Origin: Morella rubra | Lineage: Eukaryota > Streptophyta > Magnoliopsida > Fagales > Myricaceae | Assembly (NCBI GenBank): GCA_003952965.2 | Contig: CM025856.1 | Coordinates: 3,213,238-3,277,237 of the forward strand | Length of the DNA: 64,000 nucleotides | Reading direction: 5' to 3' | In this document: positions 22,611 through 33,091 of the stretch, one piece after another | How the letters are laid out: the number at the start of each line of letters is the position of its first letter | Numbering within the stretch: the first letter of the stretch is position 1 | Made by a program: the position numbers and the translations under genes | Notes under the pieces: model-generated | The model's input: the letters and a program-made list of their open reading frames with translations, nothing else | The model's database searches: none | Told to the model about the DNA's origin: nothing

Positions 22611-24233
22611 TCAACACAGCAAAGTGTATTTCTTCCCAAACTCAACAGAGACATGGATGAAATCAATACGATTTGTTAACCCCTCCAATGTTTCAAAAAT
22701 AAAAACTAAATCAGTGGCAGAAATCTTACAAGGGATGGTCTGACCTTGCAATTCTTCGTCATCTACTTCAGTTATATCTTTAGTTTTGGTGAGGAGAAAT
22801 GGAAAATTAAGAGAGGTTCGTTTTGGTGAGATTTTTAGAATTTGAAGTGTTTCAAGAATTTTTAGGTGATGTTGAAGTTTATTAGTATGCATACAGAAGT
22901 TATTTTGGTGTATTGGTATTTGAATATATTCGATTTGTAAATTCTAGAATTTATGTTGTATCTTAGAATACAAACCAAAACGAACATCCCTTGAGTTTGA
23001 GCGAAAATAATTATTTCAAGTAACCAAAGAAACGCACGATAAATTGCTTTGTATAGAATAGATGTTTCTAAAATGACTTGGACGTATAACAAGAAATGAG
23101 GAAATAATGATGAAACGAACCTCTCAATCCGACGGAGTTCTTTTTTAACTTCTACCATAGTTGGCCTTCTCTCTGGATTCCTATCTGCGCATATGAGAGC
23201 AAGGTGCAGCACAGCTTGAAATTGTTGCTCTATAATTGCTCGTCTTTCCCCTGTCAAGATTCCTGGATCCACCATCTCATCTATTCCTCCTTCTAGTACG
23301 TAATCTACTAACGTCATATATTTTTTATCAGCTCTACGGGAACGATTGAAGGTAGGTTGTCCTGTTAAGAAAACTAGTAGAAGTGCACCGAAACCATAGA
23401 CATCAGTTTTCTCCGTTATATGCGACCCGTATTAATGTAATATGGGCATACATATCCAAAAGTCCCACACACCAAATCTTGTACGTGAGTTTCACCCTCG
23501 GGGATGGTTATGGCTAACGCAAAGGCAGTCAATTTGGGAATATCATTTTGGTCAAACAAGATATTTCTTGGTCTTATATCCCTATGAACAATGGGTCTGG
23601 AGAAGCCAGTGTGAAGGAATGCAATTGCATGAGCAATGTCTCTTGCAACCCTTTAACCTGCTCTCCCACGCCATGGATTGACGTTGCCGTGGAGTGCCGT
23701 CAGAATTGAAGGCATGAATTCGATCGGCAAGAGTTTCATCCTTAACAGATTCAAACACAAAGTTGGAATTTAGTCTCGAGGCAACATCCTGTTAGCCTCA
23801 AAACATTTTTGTGACGGCTCATCTTTGCTGAAATAGCCAAATCGGTGATGGCGTCCTCCAAGTACTCATTTGAATCAGGTAGAAACATCTTAACGGAAAT
23901 GGTTCGACCTTCAAACTCACCATGGTAATAAAGATGAAATGACTCTCTATGTAGCAGACGACAATTATGGTAGTAATCAGTTGCCTGCGCAAGCTCCTCA
24001 TGGGAGTAGGTACGGATAGGAATAGGCCTGCCATTACAAGAGGCAACTAAAGCCTCCAGCATCCTGCTTCCATTCTCCAGGAAGGCTTTCTCTCTTTCTC
24101 TTCTTTTGGCTCTCTCTCTCCCTCCTTCCCTGCCCAATATTGACAAAAGATCTCTGCCAAAGGAAACCAGCTTCTCCAGTAGCATGCTTCGATTCTCCAG
24201 AAAGGTGCTCTTTCTCTCTGAATGTCCACCCAT
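22611..24233 (-). pseudogene. ZED1-related pseudokinase ZRK-2, several frameshifts
   Basis: The N-terminal frame (23751-24233) has the double FLEN leader, NGRPIPIRTYSHEELAQAT, GEFEGRTISVK, a SRHKNVLRLTGCCLE block, and then breaks near 23760 where bases are missing relative to ZRK-1. The C-lobe carries HRDIRPRN at the catalytic loop and TAF in place of DFG, so metal binding should be lost. Extra bases near 23656 and near 23424 (TTATATGCGACC against TTATGCGACC in ZRK-4) break the frame again. The frame 22862-23317 holds DPGILTGERRA, ERRPTMVEV and ELRRIER. The last exon runs on past ELQGQTIP, where ZRK-1 stops. The block is nearly identical to ZRK-4 over about 2 kb including both flanks. Confidence 0.8.
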
Positions 24234-24749
24234 CCTCTCTCATTTCTCCCACCGGTGCATGGGATCCGCTCAAGGACAAACGGTTTTCGTTAATTTCTAA
24301 TGCGTTCCTGACTGGAGAGCAGCAATTGGAAAAGAGAATGCGATTGCAGGACACGTTTCTAAAAGATTCGGCCATGTTCAGGTTTTTGGTTTTTAGTTGA
24401 TTTCCAGTTCCAAGTCTTTTTCGTTTATCTCCCATTCAAGTTATTTGACTGTTAGTTTGTCTAGACCATCTTCTCTACACTTTCCACTCGACTTTTTGGA
24501 GGATTACTTCTGTGAGTATGCGGAATGTCTCTCTCTTGTGTCCCACACGCTCTGGCTCACTTCATTTAGAGGCCTGATCGTAATTTTCTTCCCTTTTCCT
24601 TGTCCTGGGACACTCTGGCCAGTGAAAGAAACTTAATAAAAATGGATTAATCCATCATTTTTGAATAAATCAATAGTTAAGGAAGTTATATTGTTCGCCG
24701 ATTTTAACGAGGAAAAGTTATAAATTGATGTTTGACCTGTGCAATTTAC
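24234..24749. other. 5' flank shared by the ZRK genes
   Basis: This flank recurs upstream of ZRK-4 (31630-32150). It includes a short minus-strand frame beginning MAESFRNVSCN at about 24376, which is shared by several copies and probably represents a leader uORF or an older N-terminus. It joins abruptly to ZRK-3 coding sequence at about 24749. Confidence 0.5.
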
Positions 24750-26080
24750 TCATAGTTGGCCTTCTCTCTGGATCCTCATTCAAGCATATGAGAGCAAGGT
24801 CCAGCACAGCTTGTAATTGTTGTTGCATACTTGCTCCTCTTTCCCCTGTTGAGATTCCTGGATCCACTATCTCATCTATTCCGCATTCTAGTACATAATT
24901 TACTAAGAACACACGTCTTCTATCGGCTCTGGAATGATTGAAGGCAGGTTGTCCCGTTAAGAGGCCTAAAAGAAGCACGCCAAAGCTATACACGTCAGTT
25001 TTCTCTGTTATGCGACCCGTACTACAATAGTTGGGACATGCGTGTCCATAAGCCCATTCAACTGCAACATCTACGTGAGTTTCACCCTTGGGGATGGTTA
25101 TGGCATGCACAAATTCAGATAATTTGGGAATATCATATAGGTCAAACAAGATATTTTGTGGTTTTATATCCCTATGGATATGGGTCTGGAGAAGCCAGTG
25201 TAAAGGATGCAACTGCATGAGCAATATCTCTTGCAACCCTTAACCTGCTCTCCCATGCCATGGATTGACGTTGCCGTGGAGTACCGTCGGAATTGAAGGC
25301 ATGAATTCGATAGGCAAGAGTTCCGTCCTCAACACATTCGAACACCGATGTCGGAACTTGAGTCTCGAGGCAACATCCTGTTAGCCTCAAAACATTTTTG
25401 TGACGGCTATCTTTGCTGAAATAGCCAAATCGGTGATGACGTGCTCCAAATGCCGAAATGAATCAGTTAGATACTTCTTAACGGAAATGGTTCGACCTTC
25501 AAACTCACCATGGTAATAAGGATGACATGAAGATGACATGACGGACAGTTGAAAATATAAAGTCCCACATTGCTAATTGAAACCAATAGCTTATAAATAA
25601 AGCCTCAATGTAACTTTTTGAATATAAGTGAGAAAATCGAATGCCCAGTTGGGCCTTCCAATAGTAGATGTAGGTCAATGACCAAACCACTTAAAATCTT
25701 GTCTCACTTATCTCAGTTTAAATTTTTTTAAGTTAAAAATTTTTATTTCTTACACGGACTACGTAGCAGACGAGAATTATGGTAGTAATCAGTTGCCTGC
25801 GCAAGCTCCTCATAGGAGTAGGTACGGATAGGAATAGGCCTACTAAAGCCTCTAGTATCCTGCTTCCATTCTCCAGGAAGGCTCTCTCTCTTTTACTTCT
25901 TCGGTCTCTCTCTCTTCCTCCTTCCCTGTCCAATCTTGACAAAAGATCTCTGCCAGAGGAAACCAGCTTCTCCAGTAGCATGCTTCGATTCTCCAGAAAG
26001 GTGCTCTTTGTCTCTGAATTTCCACCCATCGTCATCATATCCTCTATCTTTTCTCCCACTGGTGCACAGGATCCGCTCAA
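24750..26080 (-). pseudogene. ZED1-related pseudokinase ZRK-3, truncated and interrupted
   Basis: It starts MSGSCAPVGEKIEDM (26080), the same start as ZRK-1, with the double FLEN leader. A 208-bp LTR-type insertion (25547-25754) interrupts the N-lobe between the SYEELAQAT block and EGRTISVK. The frame resumes with RLTGCCLETQ (25390) and slips near 25200. The C-lobe keeps a full HRDIKPQN catalytic loop but has SEF for DFG, then IPKGETHVD, EKTDVYSFGVLLLGLLTG and ERRPTM. The sequence after ERRPTM is replaced by the flank of the neighbouring ZRK unit, so the ELRRIER segment, intron and last exon are gone. This is most simply an unequal-recombination deletion. Confidence 0.78.
25547..25754. mobile_element. 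Small solo LTR (TRIM-like) inside ZRK-3
   Basis: The 5-bp sequence CGGAC flanks the insert at 25542-25546 and 25755-25759. The insert begins AGTTGAAAATA (a TG start with one change) and ends TTCTTACA. It contains AGTCCCACATTGC followed by TTATAAATA, as in small plant LTR elements. The sister ZRKs have no insertion at this point and read straight across it. Confidence 0.65.
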
Positions 26081-26452
26081 GGACTACCGGTTGAGGTTCA
26101 TTTCTAATACGTGCCTAGACTGGAGAGTAGCAATTGGAGAAGAGAATGCGATTGCAGGACACGTTTTTGGTCTTTAGTTGATTTCCAGTTCAAATCTTTC
26201 GTTTATCTTCCATTCAAGTTATTTGACTGTTAGTTTGTCTAGACCTTCCTTTCTACGTTTTCCACTCGACTTTTTGGAGGATTACTTCTAAGAGAATGCG
26301 GAATGTCTCTCTCTGTGTCCCACACCTCTACTAGAAGACACCATGAGATCTAAATCATTTTCTTCATGACTCGATACTTTACCACTCAATCAAACTATTC
26401 TAAGCCAATACACAATTTGACGCTTTCACACGTATATAAGAGCAAGGTGGAG
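26081..26452. other. ZRK-3 5' flank
   Basis: Sequence homologous to the 5' flanks of ZRK-2 and ZRK-4, including the GGAGAAGAGAATGCGATTGC motif. No separate gene was seen. Confidence 0.45.
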
Positions 26453-26457
26453 CACAG

Positions 26458-27459
26458 TGACATGATCCCCATGAAGACCATGGCCTGGACTATCACGCGT
26501 GGGAAGATGAGGGGCAAGAGGCGGCGCTAGTGATCGACCAGTGCGCTCCTGATAAGCTCCGAGCGCGCACAGCTGATACAAAAACATTGCCGACCGACCA
26601 GGGCAGCCAAAGCCTGCTGATCGATCAAGGTCGTCAGGAAGACTGACCGACCAGGGAAGCCAAAGCATGTTGACCAACCAAGGACATCCCAGGCGTGCTG
26701 ACCGACCAGGAGCCCAGCATATTTATGCCGGCATGCCAACCAGCTAGTCGCAGACAAATCAGAACCATCTCGGAGCGTAGCTGTAGCGCGACCACGTTTT
26801 TTATGGAAATATCTTCGGCGATTGTTTCCTTCCTTGAAGCGATACGATGAATCATATCTTCTAGATTCGGACGTTTCTCCGAAAGTCTAGAATATTATCT
26901 TTCCTTTTTAGTTCGGTTTATTAGGCATGTTATATCAAATCTACTTGATCGACGGGATTAATTCCTAAAGATCGGTGATTTGATTTAGTTTTGAGTTGAT
27001 TCCATAGGGTTTGTAAGCACCTAAGGATGTCTATATAAACACCCTTAGGTGCATTAGTGTGGGATATATCGAGAATAGTAGAGTCTTGGAGAGCCTGAGT
27101 GCTTTCGGGGAGTGTTTTGGCCGAGCATAGGCACGTATATGCTAAGTCGGTGTCAGGGCTAATAACCTTATCGCTTGGGATTCATTCTAGGCTAATAACC
27201 TAGTTTGGTACCCGTTCTTGGGCTAATTAACCCTTGATCGGGATTGTCTTGTTTCTTGTGGTTTGAAGGACTAATAATCCTTAGACCACGTTTTTTTTTA
27301 TCATAAACAATGAGATATTTGTCATTCTTGGTGTGTTAGATCCTATCTATTACGCTCATGTGTTACTTAACATTGGTCGGGAGATCGTTGTGGTATTGGA
27401 GTAGATTGGGTACGGAGAAATGATGCTTGTTTTGGATTCCTTTACCGGAGTTCCTAACA
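26458..27459. mobile_element. Solo LTR (1,002 bp) with 5-bp target duplication
   Basis: The element starts TGACATGATC and ends TTCCTAACA, giving TG...CA ends. CACAG flanks it at 26453-26457 and 27460-27464. Related, uninterrupted sequence lies near 32318-32360. A TATA motif (TCTATATAAACACC) lies near 27031. There is no internal retroelement coding sequence, so it is a solo LTR left by recombination. The gag/pol family cannot be assigned. Confidence 0.8.
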
Positions 27460-27505
27460 CACAGCTTGCACTTGTAGTTGCTCCTCTTTCCAAATCCAAT
27501 CGTAA

Positions 27506-28048
27506 GAGAATTCTTAGCAGCTTCTTCAAATTTGGCTCTCTACTTTAACCAAAAATCACACTTCTTTATTTTAACTATCAACTTTTTAAAAACACTCCCA
27601 GCGGCTTCTCTATTTTAACTATCTATTTTTTACTATTCTATTTAAATATTACTTTTCAAAGATTTCTTTATTCTTTCTCTAACATTTATATTTTTAAATA
27701 TTTATTTTTAAGGGTATGGGAGGAAGAAAAGAAAAAGAAAAAAATAAAATAAAAGAGAGGCAGAGCGTGACAGAAGAAAGAAAGAAAAAAGAAAATAAAA
27801 GAGAGGGAGAGTGTGAGAGAAGAAAAGAAAAAAAAATAAACAGAAAGAAAAAAATAGATATTAATATTTTAAGATAGTGAAGTGAATAGTGATTATCTAA
27901 AAATAGAGAACCACCGTTCACATGTTAAAATTTTTTGTTATAATTTGTTATAATAGATAAGCTGCTACATGATGTTTTTTACTTTTTTATTAAATTAGTT
28001 CTCTATTCTAATCAAAATGTTAGAATAGAGAACCTGCTAAGAATGCTC
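27506..28048. mobile_element. Tourist/PIF-Harbinger-like MITE, copy 2 (543 bp)
   Basis: The terminal inverted repeat is GAGAATTCTTAGCAG on the left and the complement of GAGCATTCTTAGCAG on the right. TAA flanks both sides (27503-27505 and 28049-28051), the target site of PIF/Harbinger elements. Homologous uninterrupted sequence lies near 35868. The interior is the inverted counterpart of 10069-10635. Confidence 0.75.
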
Positions 28049-28737
28049 TAAGTTAACCTGATCACACTCAAATTACGTGGAAATCAAGACGGAAGCTAAG
28101 TGAAGAGTACGCGGAAGGTTCCTAATAGCCCAGATGAACAAGGTATTGGGAGGGTGGCTTCGATATGTACTACACTTGGGCAATTTTTAGAACCATCTTG
28201 TTATGTTGGAAAATTATCATTAGCAAACAGAGTCTTAAGTTTCTTGCTATAATGAGCTTGCCGAGTCTATGTCCTACACGTATATCAGATTTTAAGTCAG
28301 CTACTGTTCCCTCTGGTTCGAGAAGGCACATAGCAAGGAATTTACGTGTAATTGGCGGCATGTACAAGAAATGTTACAAATAAGTAGTTTTCAATCAATC
28401 GTTTACCTGTGAATTATAGGCTATAGCTAAGAGAAAAACAACCTCAAGGCAATACTCTGTAATTTCTATGCTGTAAACTGCATGAGGGGAAATCCTCTTC
28501 TAGCTGCGGATGCTATTTGAACAAAAAAAAGTAATACATAATTACCAAATTAATGAGATGAGTCTATTAATTGTGTGAATATCGGATCTGCAATAATGGC
28601 AATATAAAACTGATATATACAATACATATATATAGAACTTCAATTCTCCATAAATTCGAGGTGCTCTTTCTGTTTGCAATAATGTCGTTCACGAGATTAC
28701 AGGCAAATTACGCGGAAAGCATGAAGCTACATCTAAA
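28049..28737. repeat. Inverted copy of the 21.8-22.2 kb repeat
   Basis: The part at about 28110-28450 is the reverse complement of about 21845-22170, with a further copy at 42030-42380. It includes an 65-codon minus-strand frame (28170-28367) conserved between copies in part, with no recognised domain. The remainder to 28737 shows no gene. Confidence 0.5.
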
Positions 28738-29208
28738 TTAATTACGATAGTTGGCCTCATATTTGGATTCAAATATGTACATACGAGACCAAGCTTGCAA
28801 TTGCAGGTCCACACCTGCTTCTCTTTCCCTTGCCCAAATTGCAGGATCCACACTCTGACTTATTGCATGATTTTTTATGTAGCTTATTAAGTTGGCATCT
28901 TCATCAGTTGTTGCTCGGGGATTATGAGTACGTTGTCCTGTCAAAAGCACTAATAAAAGCATGCCAAAACTATAGACGTCAGTTTTCTCAGTTACCCTGG
29001 GGCAAAGGAACTCAATAGTCCCAAGCACCTCATCTTCTGCTAGATCTACGTGTGTTTCACCCTCAGGGACTGATATGGAAAGTGAAAATCCAGTAAGCTT
29101 AGGAACATCGTGTTGGTCTAAAAAGATATTTCTCAGCCTTATATCCCTATGGATGATGGGTCTAGAGAAGCCTTTGTGTAGATACGCAACTGCATGAGCA
29201 ATCTCCAC
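28738..29208 (-). pseudogene. ZED1-related pseudokinase fragment (C-lobe only)
   Basis: The open frame begins EIAHAVAYLHKGFSRPI, carries HRDIRLRN at the catalytic loop and TGF for DFG, then SLSISVPEGETHVD, the ZRK hallmark, and EKTDVYSFGMLLLVLLTG. It is more diverged from the other copies and lacks the N-lobe. At about 29205 it is fused to the repeat seen at 19690-19965. The carboxyl end turns into unrelated sequence after AWSRM. Confidence 0.75.
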
Positions 29209-30059
29209 CGTCCAGGAAAGCAGAAAGAAATTTCATGAAAACTAAACGGGGATTTTTTGTTTTTTGTACTTTCCGGGCATAAACGGAGGATTCCTTGCAA
29301 ATGCCGCGTGTTAACCTCATTAGACTTTTTGGAGAATTGCCTCCAAGGGTCAAAGGCTATTTCATTGGGCAACATATTCCACGCGGAAATCTGATGGAGA
29401 AGGGATTCTACTAATTGTGCACATACAAAAGAATGGTAGAATCGTAGATAGTGACACAGATTATTGTCAGAGTATGTCTTAAAAGATTGTTTCAGTGTCC
29501 AGTTGGAGTTAATGTTTTTCTTAATCCTGGTGCTCTGTGTTGGCTTCAATTCTTTCTCTCCATTTTCAAAAGCTTCTGCAAGAAAAAATCAACAGTTAAT
29601 GGGGAGCCAATATTTCAACACTGCTCGTCTCTTTGTATTATCTTATGGATCCCAGTCTCTTTGTATGTAAAATAGGCCTCTGTCTTCTTACTAATTGGAA
29701 AGACGTACCAAACCATAGAGATTTCAAACATTCTAGAAAATAATTCCGCAGTACACCGATCGAGAGCGCATAACATATTCAATTTGTCTGACGAAGCTGA
29801 GACCACAGGCAAGACATTCCCATAAATATGCGCTTGCCTTTGGCGGCTTTATAAGTGAAGTACTGGAAGAAACTTCAACATTGAAAATGTGTAATTTCTT
29901 CAAAACATGATTCAAGATTTCCGCCTTTGTCCGACTGACGTCCGGCTCCAAAGCTTGCAATTTTAGAGTTTCAATGGGTAATACATTAGTCTACATGGAA
30001 TCAGCCGTCAACTCAGCAAAGTGTATTTCTTCCCAAACTCAACAGAGACATGGATAAAA
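29209..30059. other. Repeat spacer between ZRK copies
   Basis: The first 250 bases match 19690-19965, and 29465-29640 match 20613-20770, so this is the 19.7-20.8 kb block without its LINE. The part at about 29770-30059 matches 22375-22680, the 3' flank of ZRK-2. No gene was seen. Confidence 0.55.
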
Positions 30060-31629
30060 TCAATACGATTTGTTAACCCCTCCAATGTAAAATAAAAACT
30101 AAATCAGTGGCAGAAATCTTACAAGGGATGGTCTGACCTTGCAATTCTTCGTCATCTACTTCAGTTATATCTTTAGTTTTGGTGAGGAGAAATGGAAAAT
30201 TAAGAGAGGTTCGTTTTGGTGAGATTTTTAGAATTTGAAGTGTTTCAAGAATTTTTAGTGATGTTGAAGTTTATTAGTATGCATACAGAAGTTATTTTGG
30301 TGTATTGGTATTTGAATATATTTGATTTGTAAATTCTAGAATTTATGTGTATCTTAGAATACAAACCAAAACGAACATCCCTTGAGTTTGAGCGAAAATA
30401 ATTATTTCAAGTAACCAAAGAAACGCACGATAAATTGCTTTGTATAGAATAGATGTTTCTAAAATGACTTGGACGTATAACAAGAAATGAGGAAATAATG
30501 ATGAAACGAACCTCTCAATCCGACGGAGTTCTTTTTTAACTTCTACCATAGTTGGCCTTCTCTCTGGATTCCTATCTGCGCATATGAGAGCAAGGTGCAG
30601 CACAGCTTGAAATTGTTGCTCTATAATTGCTCGTCTTTCCCCTGTCAAGATTCCTGGATCCACCATTCATCTATTCCTCCTTCTAGTACGTAATCTACTA
30701 ACGTCATATATTTTTTATCAGCTCTACGGGAACGATTGAAGGTAGGTTGTCCTGTTGAAGAAAACTAGTAGAAGTGCACCGAAACCATAGACATCAGTTT
30801 TCTCCGTTATGCGACCCGTATTAATGTAATATGGGCATACATATCCAAAAGTCCCACACACCAAATCTTGTACGTGAGTTTCACCCTCGGGGATGGTTAT
30901 GGCTAACGCAAAGGCAGTCAATTTGGGAATATCATTTTGGTCAAACAAGATATTTCTTGGTCTTATATCCCTATGAACAATGGGTCTGGAGAAGCCAGTG
31001 TGAAGGAATGCAATTGCATGAGCAATATCTCTTGCAACCCTCAACCTGCTCTCCCACGCATGGATTGACGTTGCCGTGGAGTGCCGTCAGAATTGTCGGC
31101 TGAATTCGATCGGCAAGAGTTTCATCCTTAACAGATTCGAACACAAGAGTTGGAATTTAGTCTCGAGGCAACATCCTGTTAGCCTCAAAACATTTTTGTG
31201 ACGGCTCATCTTTGCTGAAATAGCCAAATCGGTGATGGCGTCCTCCAAGTACTCATTTGAATCAGGTAGAAACATCTTAACGGAAATGGTTCGACCTTCA
31301 AACTCACCATGGTAATAAAGATGACATGACTCTCTATGTAGCAGACGACAATTATGGTAGTAATCAGTTGCCTGCGCAAGCTCCTCATGGGAGTAGGTAC
31401 GGATAGGAATAGGCCTGCCATTACAAGAGGCAACTAAAGCCTCTAGTATCCTGCTTCCATTCTCCAGGAAGGCTTTCTCTCTTTCTCTTCTTTCGGCTCT
31501 CTCTCTCCCTCCTTCCCTGCCCAATATTGACAAAAGATCTCTGCCAAAGGAAACCAGCTTCTCCAGTAGCATGCTTCGATTATCCAGAAAAGTGCTCTTT
31601 CTCTCCGAATTTCCACCCATCCTCGTCAT
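30060..31629 (-). pseudogene. ZED1-related pseudokinase ZRK-4, near-identical to ZRK-2, frameshifted
   Basis: The N-terminal frame (31087-31629) starts MTRMGGNSERKSTFLDN and has the double leader, SHEELAQAT, GEFEGRTISVK and SRHKNVLRLTGCCLE. The C-lobe frame (30724-31044) has VHRDIRPRN, TAF for DFG, IPEGETHV and EKTDVYGFG. The tail frame (30343-30666) has TGERRA, ERRPTMVEV and ELRRIER. Frame breaks relative to its sisters are small: loss of one C near 31059, an extra G near 30757, loss of two bases near 30666. They differ from those in ZRK-2, although the two copies are otherwise almost the same. The last exon lies at about 30060-30180. Confidence 0.8.
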
Positions 31630-32720
31630 ATCCGATCTCTCATTTCTCCCACCGGTGTAAGGGATCCGCTCAAGGACTACCGGTTTGGGTTAATTTCTAA
31701 TGCGTTCCCCGACTGGAGAGCTGCAATTGGAGAAGAGAATGCGATTGCAGGACACGTTTCTAAAAGATTCGGCCACGTTCAGGTTTTTGGTTTTTAGTTG
31801 ATTTCCAGGTCAAGTCTTTTTCGTTTATCTTCCATTTAGACCTTCTCTACGCTTTCCACTCGACTTTTTGGAGGATTACTTCTGTGAGTATGCGGAATGT
31901 CTCTCTCTTGTGTCCCACAAGCTCTGGCTCACTTCATTTGGAGGCCTGACCGTAATTTTCTTCCCTTTTCCTTGTCCTGGGATCACACTGGCCAGTGAAA
32001 GAAACTTAATAAAAATGGATTAATCCATCATTTTTGAATAAATCAATAGTTAAGGAAGTTATATTGTTTGCCGATTGATGTCTTTTAACGAGGAAAAGTT
32101 ATAAATTGATGTTTGACCTGTGCAATTTACTCATCATTTTTAATCCCAATGTGAAAGTACTATCGACAGAATCATCGAAGCTTTTTTAGCACCAAGTTAA
32201 GCACCTGCACAGTCATTTGGTCGAACAGCCATTAACCATGTTCATTAGACTCGATACTTTACCATTCAATCAAACTATTCTAAGCCAAAACACAATTTGA
32301 CATTACACACGTATATAAGAGCAAGGTGCAGTAGAACTTGCAGTTGTAGTTGCTCCTCTTTCCAAATCCAACCGTATGTTGAGTAGATCACACGCAAATT
32401 TCGTGGAAATCAAGAGGGAAGCTGAGTGAAGAGTACGCGAAGGTTTCTAATAGACGATGTTTGTTGACCGATGTTCGTTTTTTTTTAGGAATGCTTCCCA
32501 GGGGATAGGGGGAATGAATCTTCGTTGTTCAGCAAAAACACCTCGACGCGGAATGTTTCTCTCCGTTTCTTTGTGTCACACGCGCTCTAGCTCATTCTAT
32601 CTAGTTCATAGCTAGGCCTGTTTGTAATTCTTTTACATTTTTTTTTCGTCCTGGCTGAAATTTTACTCATAAGCATCGTGCCCCTATATAAATCATGATC
32701 AAGGTTGAAGAAAGCCCAGT
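31630..32720. other. ZRK-4 5' flank
   Basis: It matches the ZRK-2 flank to about 32150, then continues with ZRK-flank repeats (CAAGGTGCAGTAG and following bases near 32320; the GATCAAGGTTGAAGAA region near 32698). No gene was seen. Confidence 0.5.
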
Positions 32721-32729
32721 AAAAAAAAA

Positions 32730-33082
32730 GGGTAAAATAATAAATAGTCTTGTGGTTTCATGTTTTGACAAATTGGTCAATGGGGTATGAGTTTGTACTG
32801 GATAGTCTGGGGTATATCATGTAACAAAAAGGTCATCTCGTTAGATTTCCGTCAACCCAGATGTCCTGTGGATCTTTTGACAAATTGGTCCTGGGGTACC
32901 ATCATGTTCTGGGTCACCCGACTTTGACGGTTAAGTGTAACAAAAAGGTCGGGTTTGATTAAAAACTAACGGGAGGACCTTTTTTTACATGATGCTTACC
33001 CCAGGGACTAATGTGTTCAATGAAACCACAGGGACCCAATTTGCAAAAACATGAAACCAGGGACTGTTTTATGTATTTACCC
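32730..33082. mobile_element. MULE-type MITE (353 bp)
   Basis: The inverted ends extend about 45 bases: GGGTAAAATAATAAATAGTC on the left and the complement of GGGTAAATACATAAAACAGT on the right, each followed by a GGTTTCATGTTTT...CAAATTGG match. Nine As flank each side (32721-32729 and 33083-33091), consistent with a 9-bp Mutator target duplication, although a poly-A duplication is weak evidence by itself. Confidence 0.6.
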
Positions 33083-33091
33083 AAAAAAAAA

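Noticed and set aside
24034-24435. Longer ZRK-2 N-terminus starting MGDKRKRLGTG
   Set aside because: The sequence before the conserved SGSH start is not in frame in the sister copies. It is probably leader sequence with a short upstream frame.
25561-25600. TCCCACAT box followed by TATA, like the promoter of plant U-snRNA genes
   Set aside because: No U1-U6, U3 or 7SL sequence follows it, and the stretch lies inside a 208-bp insert with 5-bp duplications. Small plant LTRs contain the same boxes.
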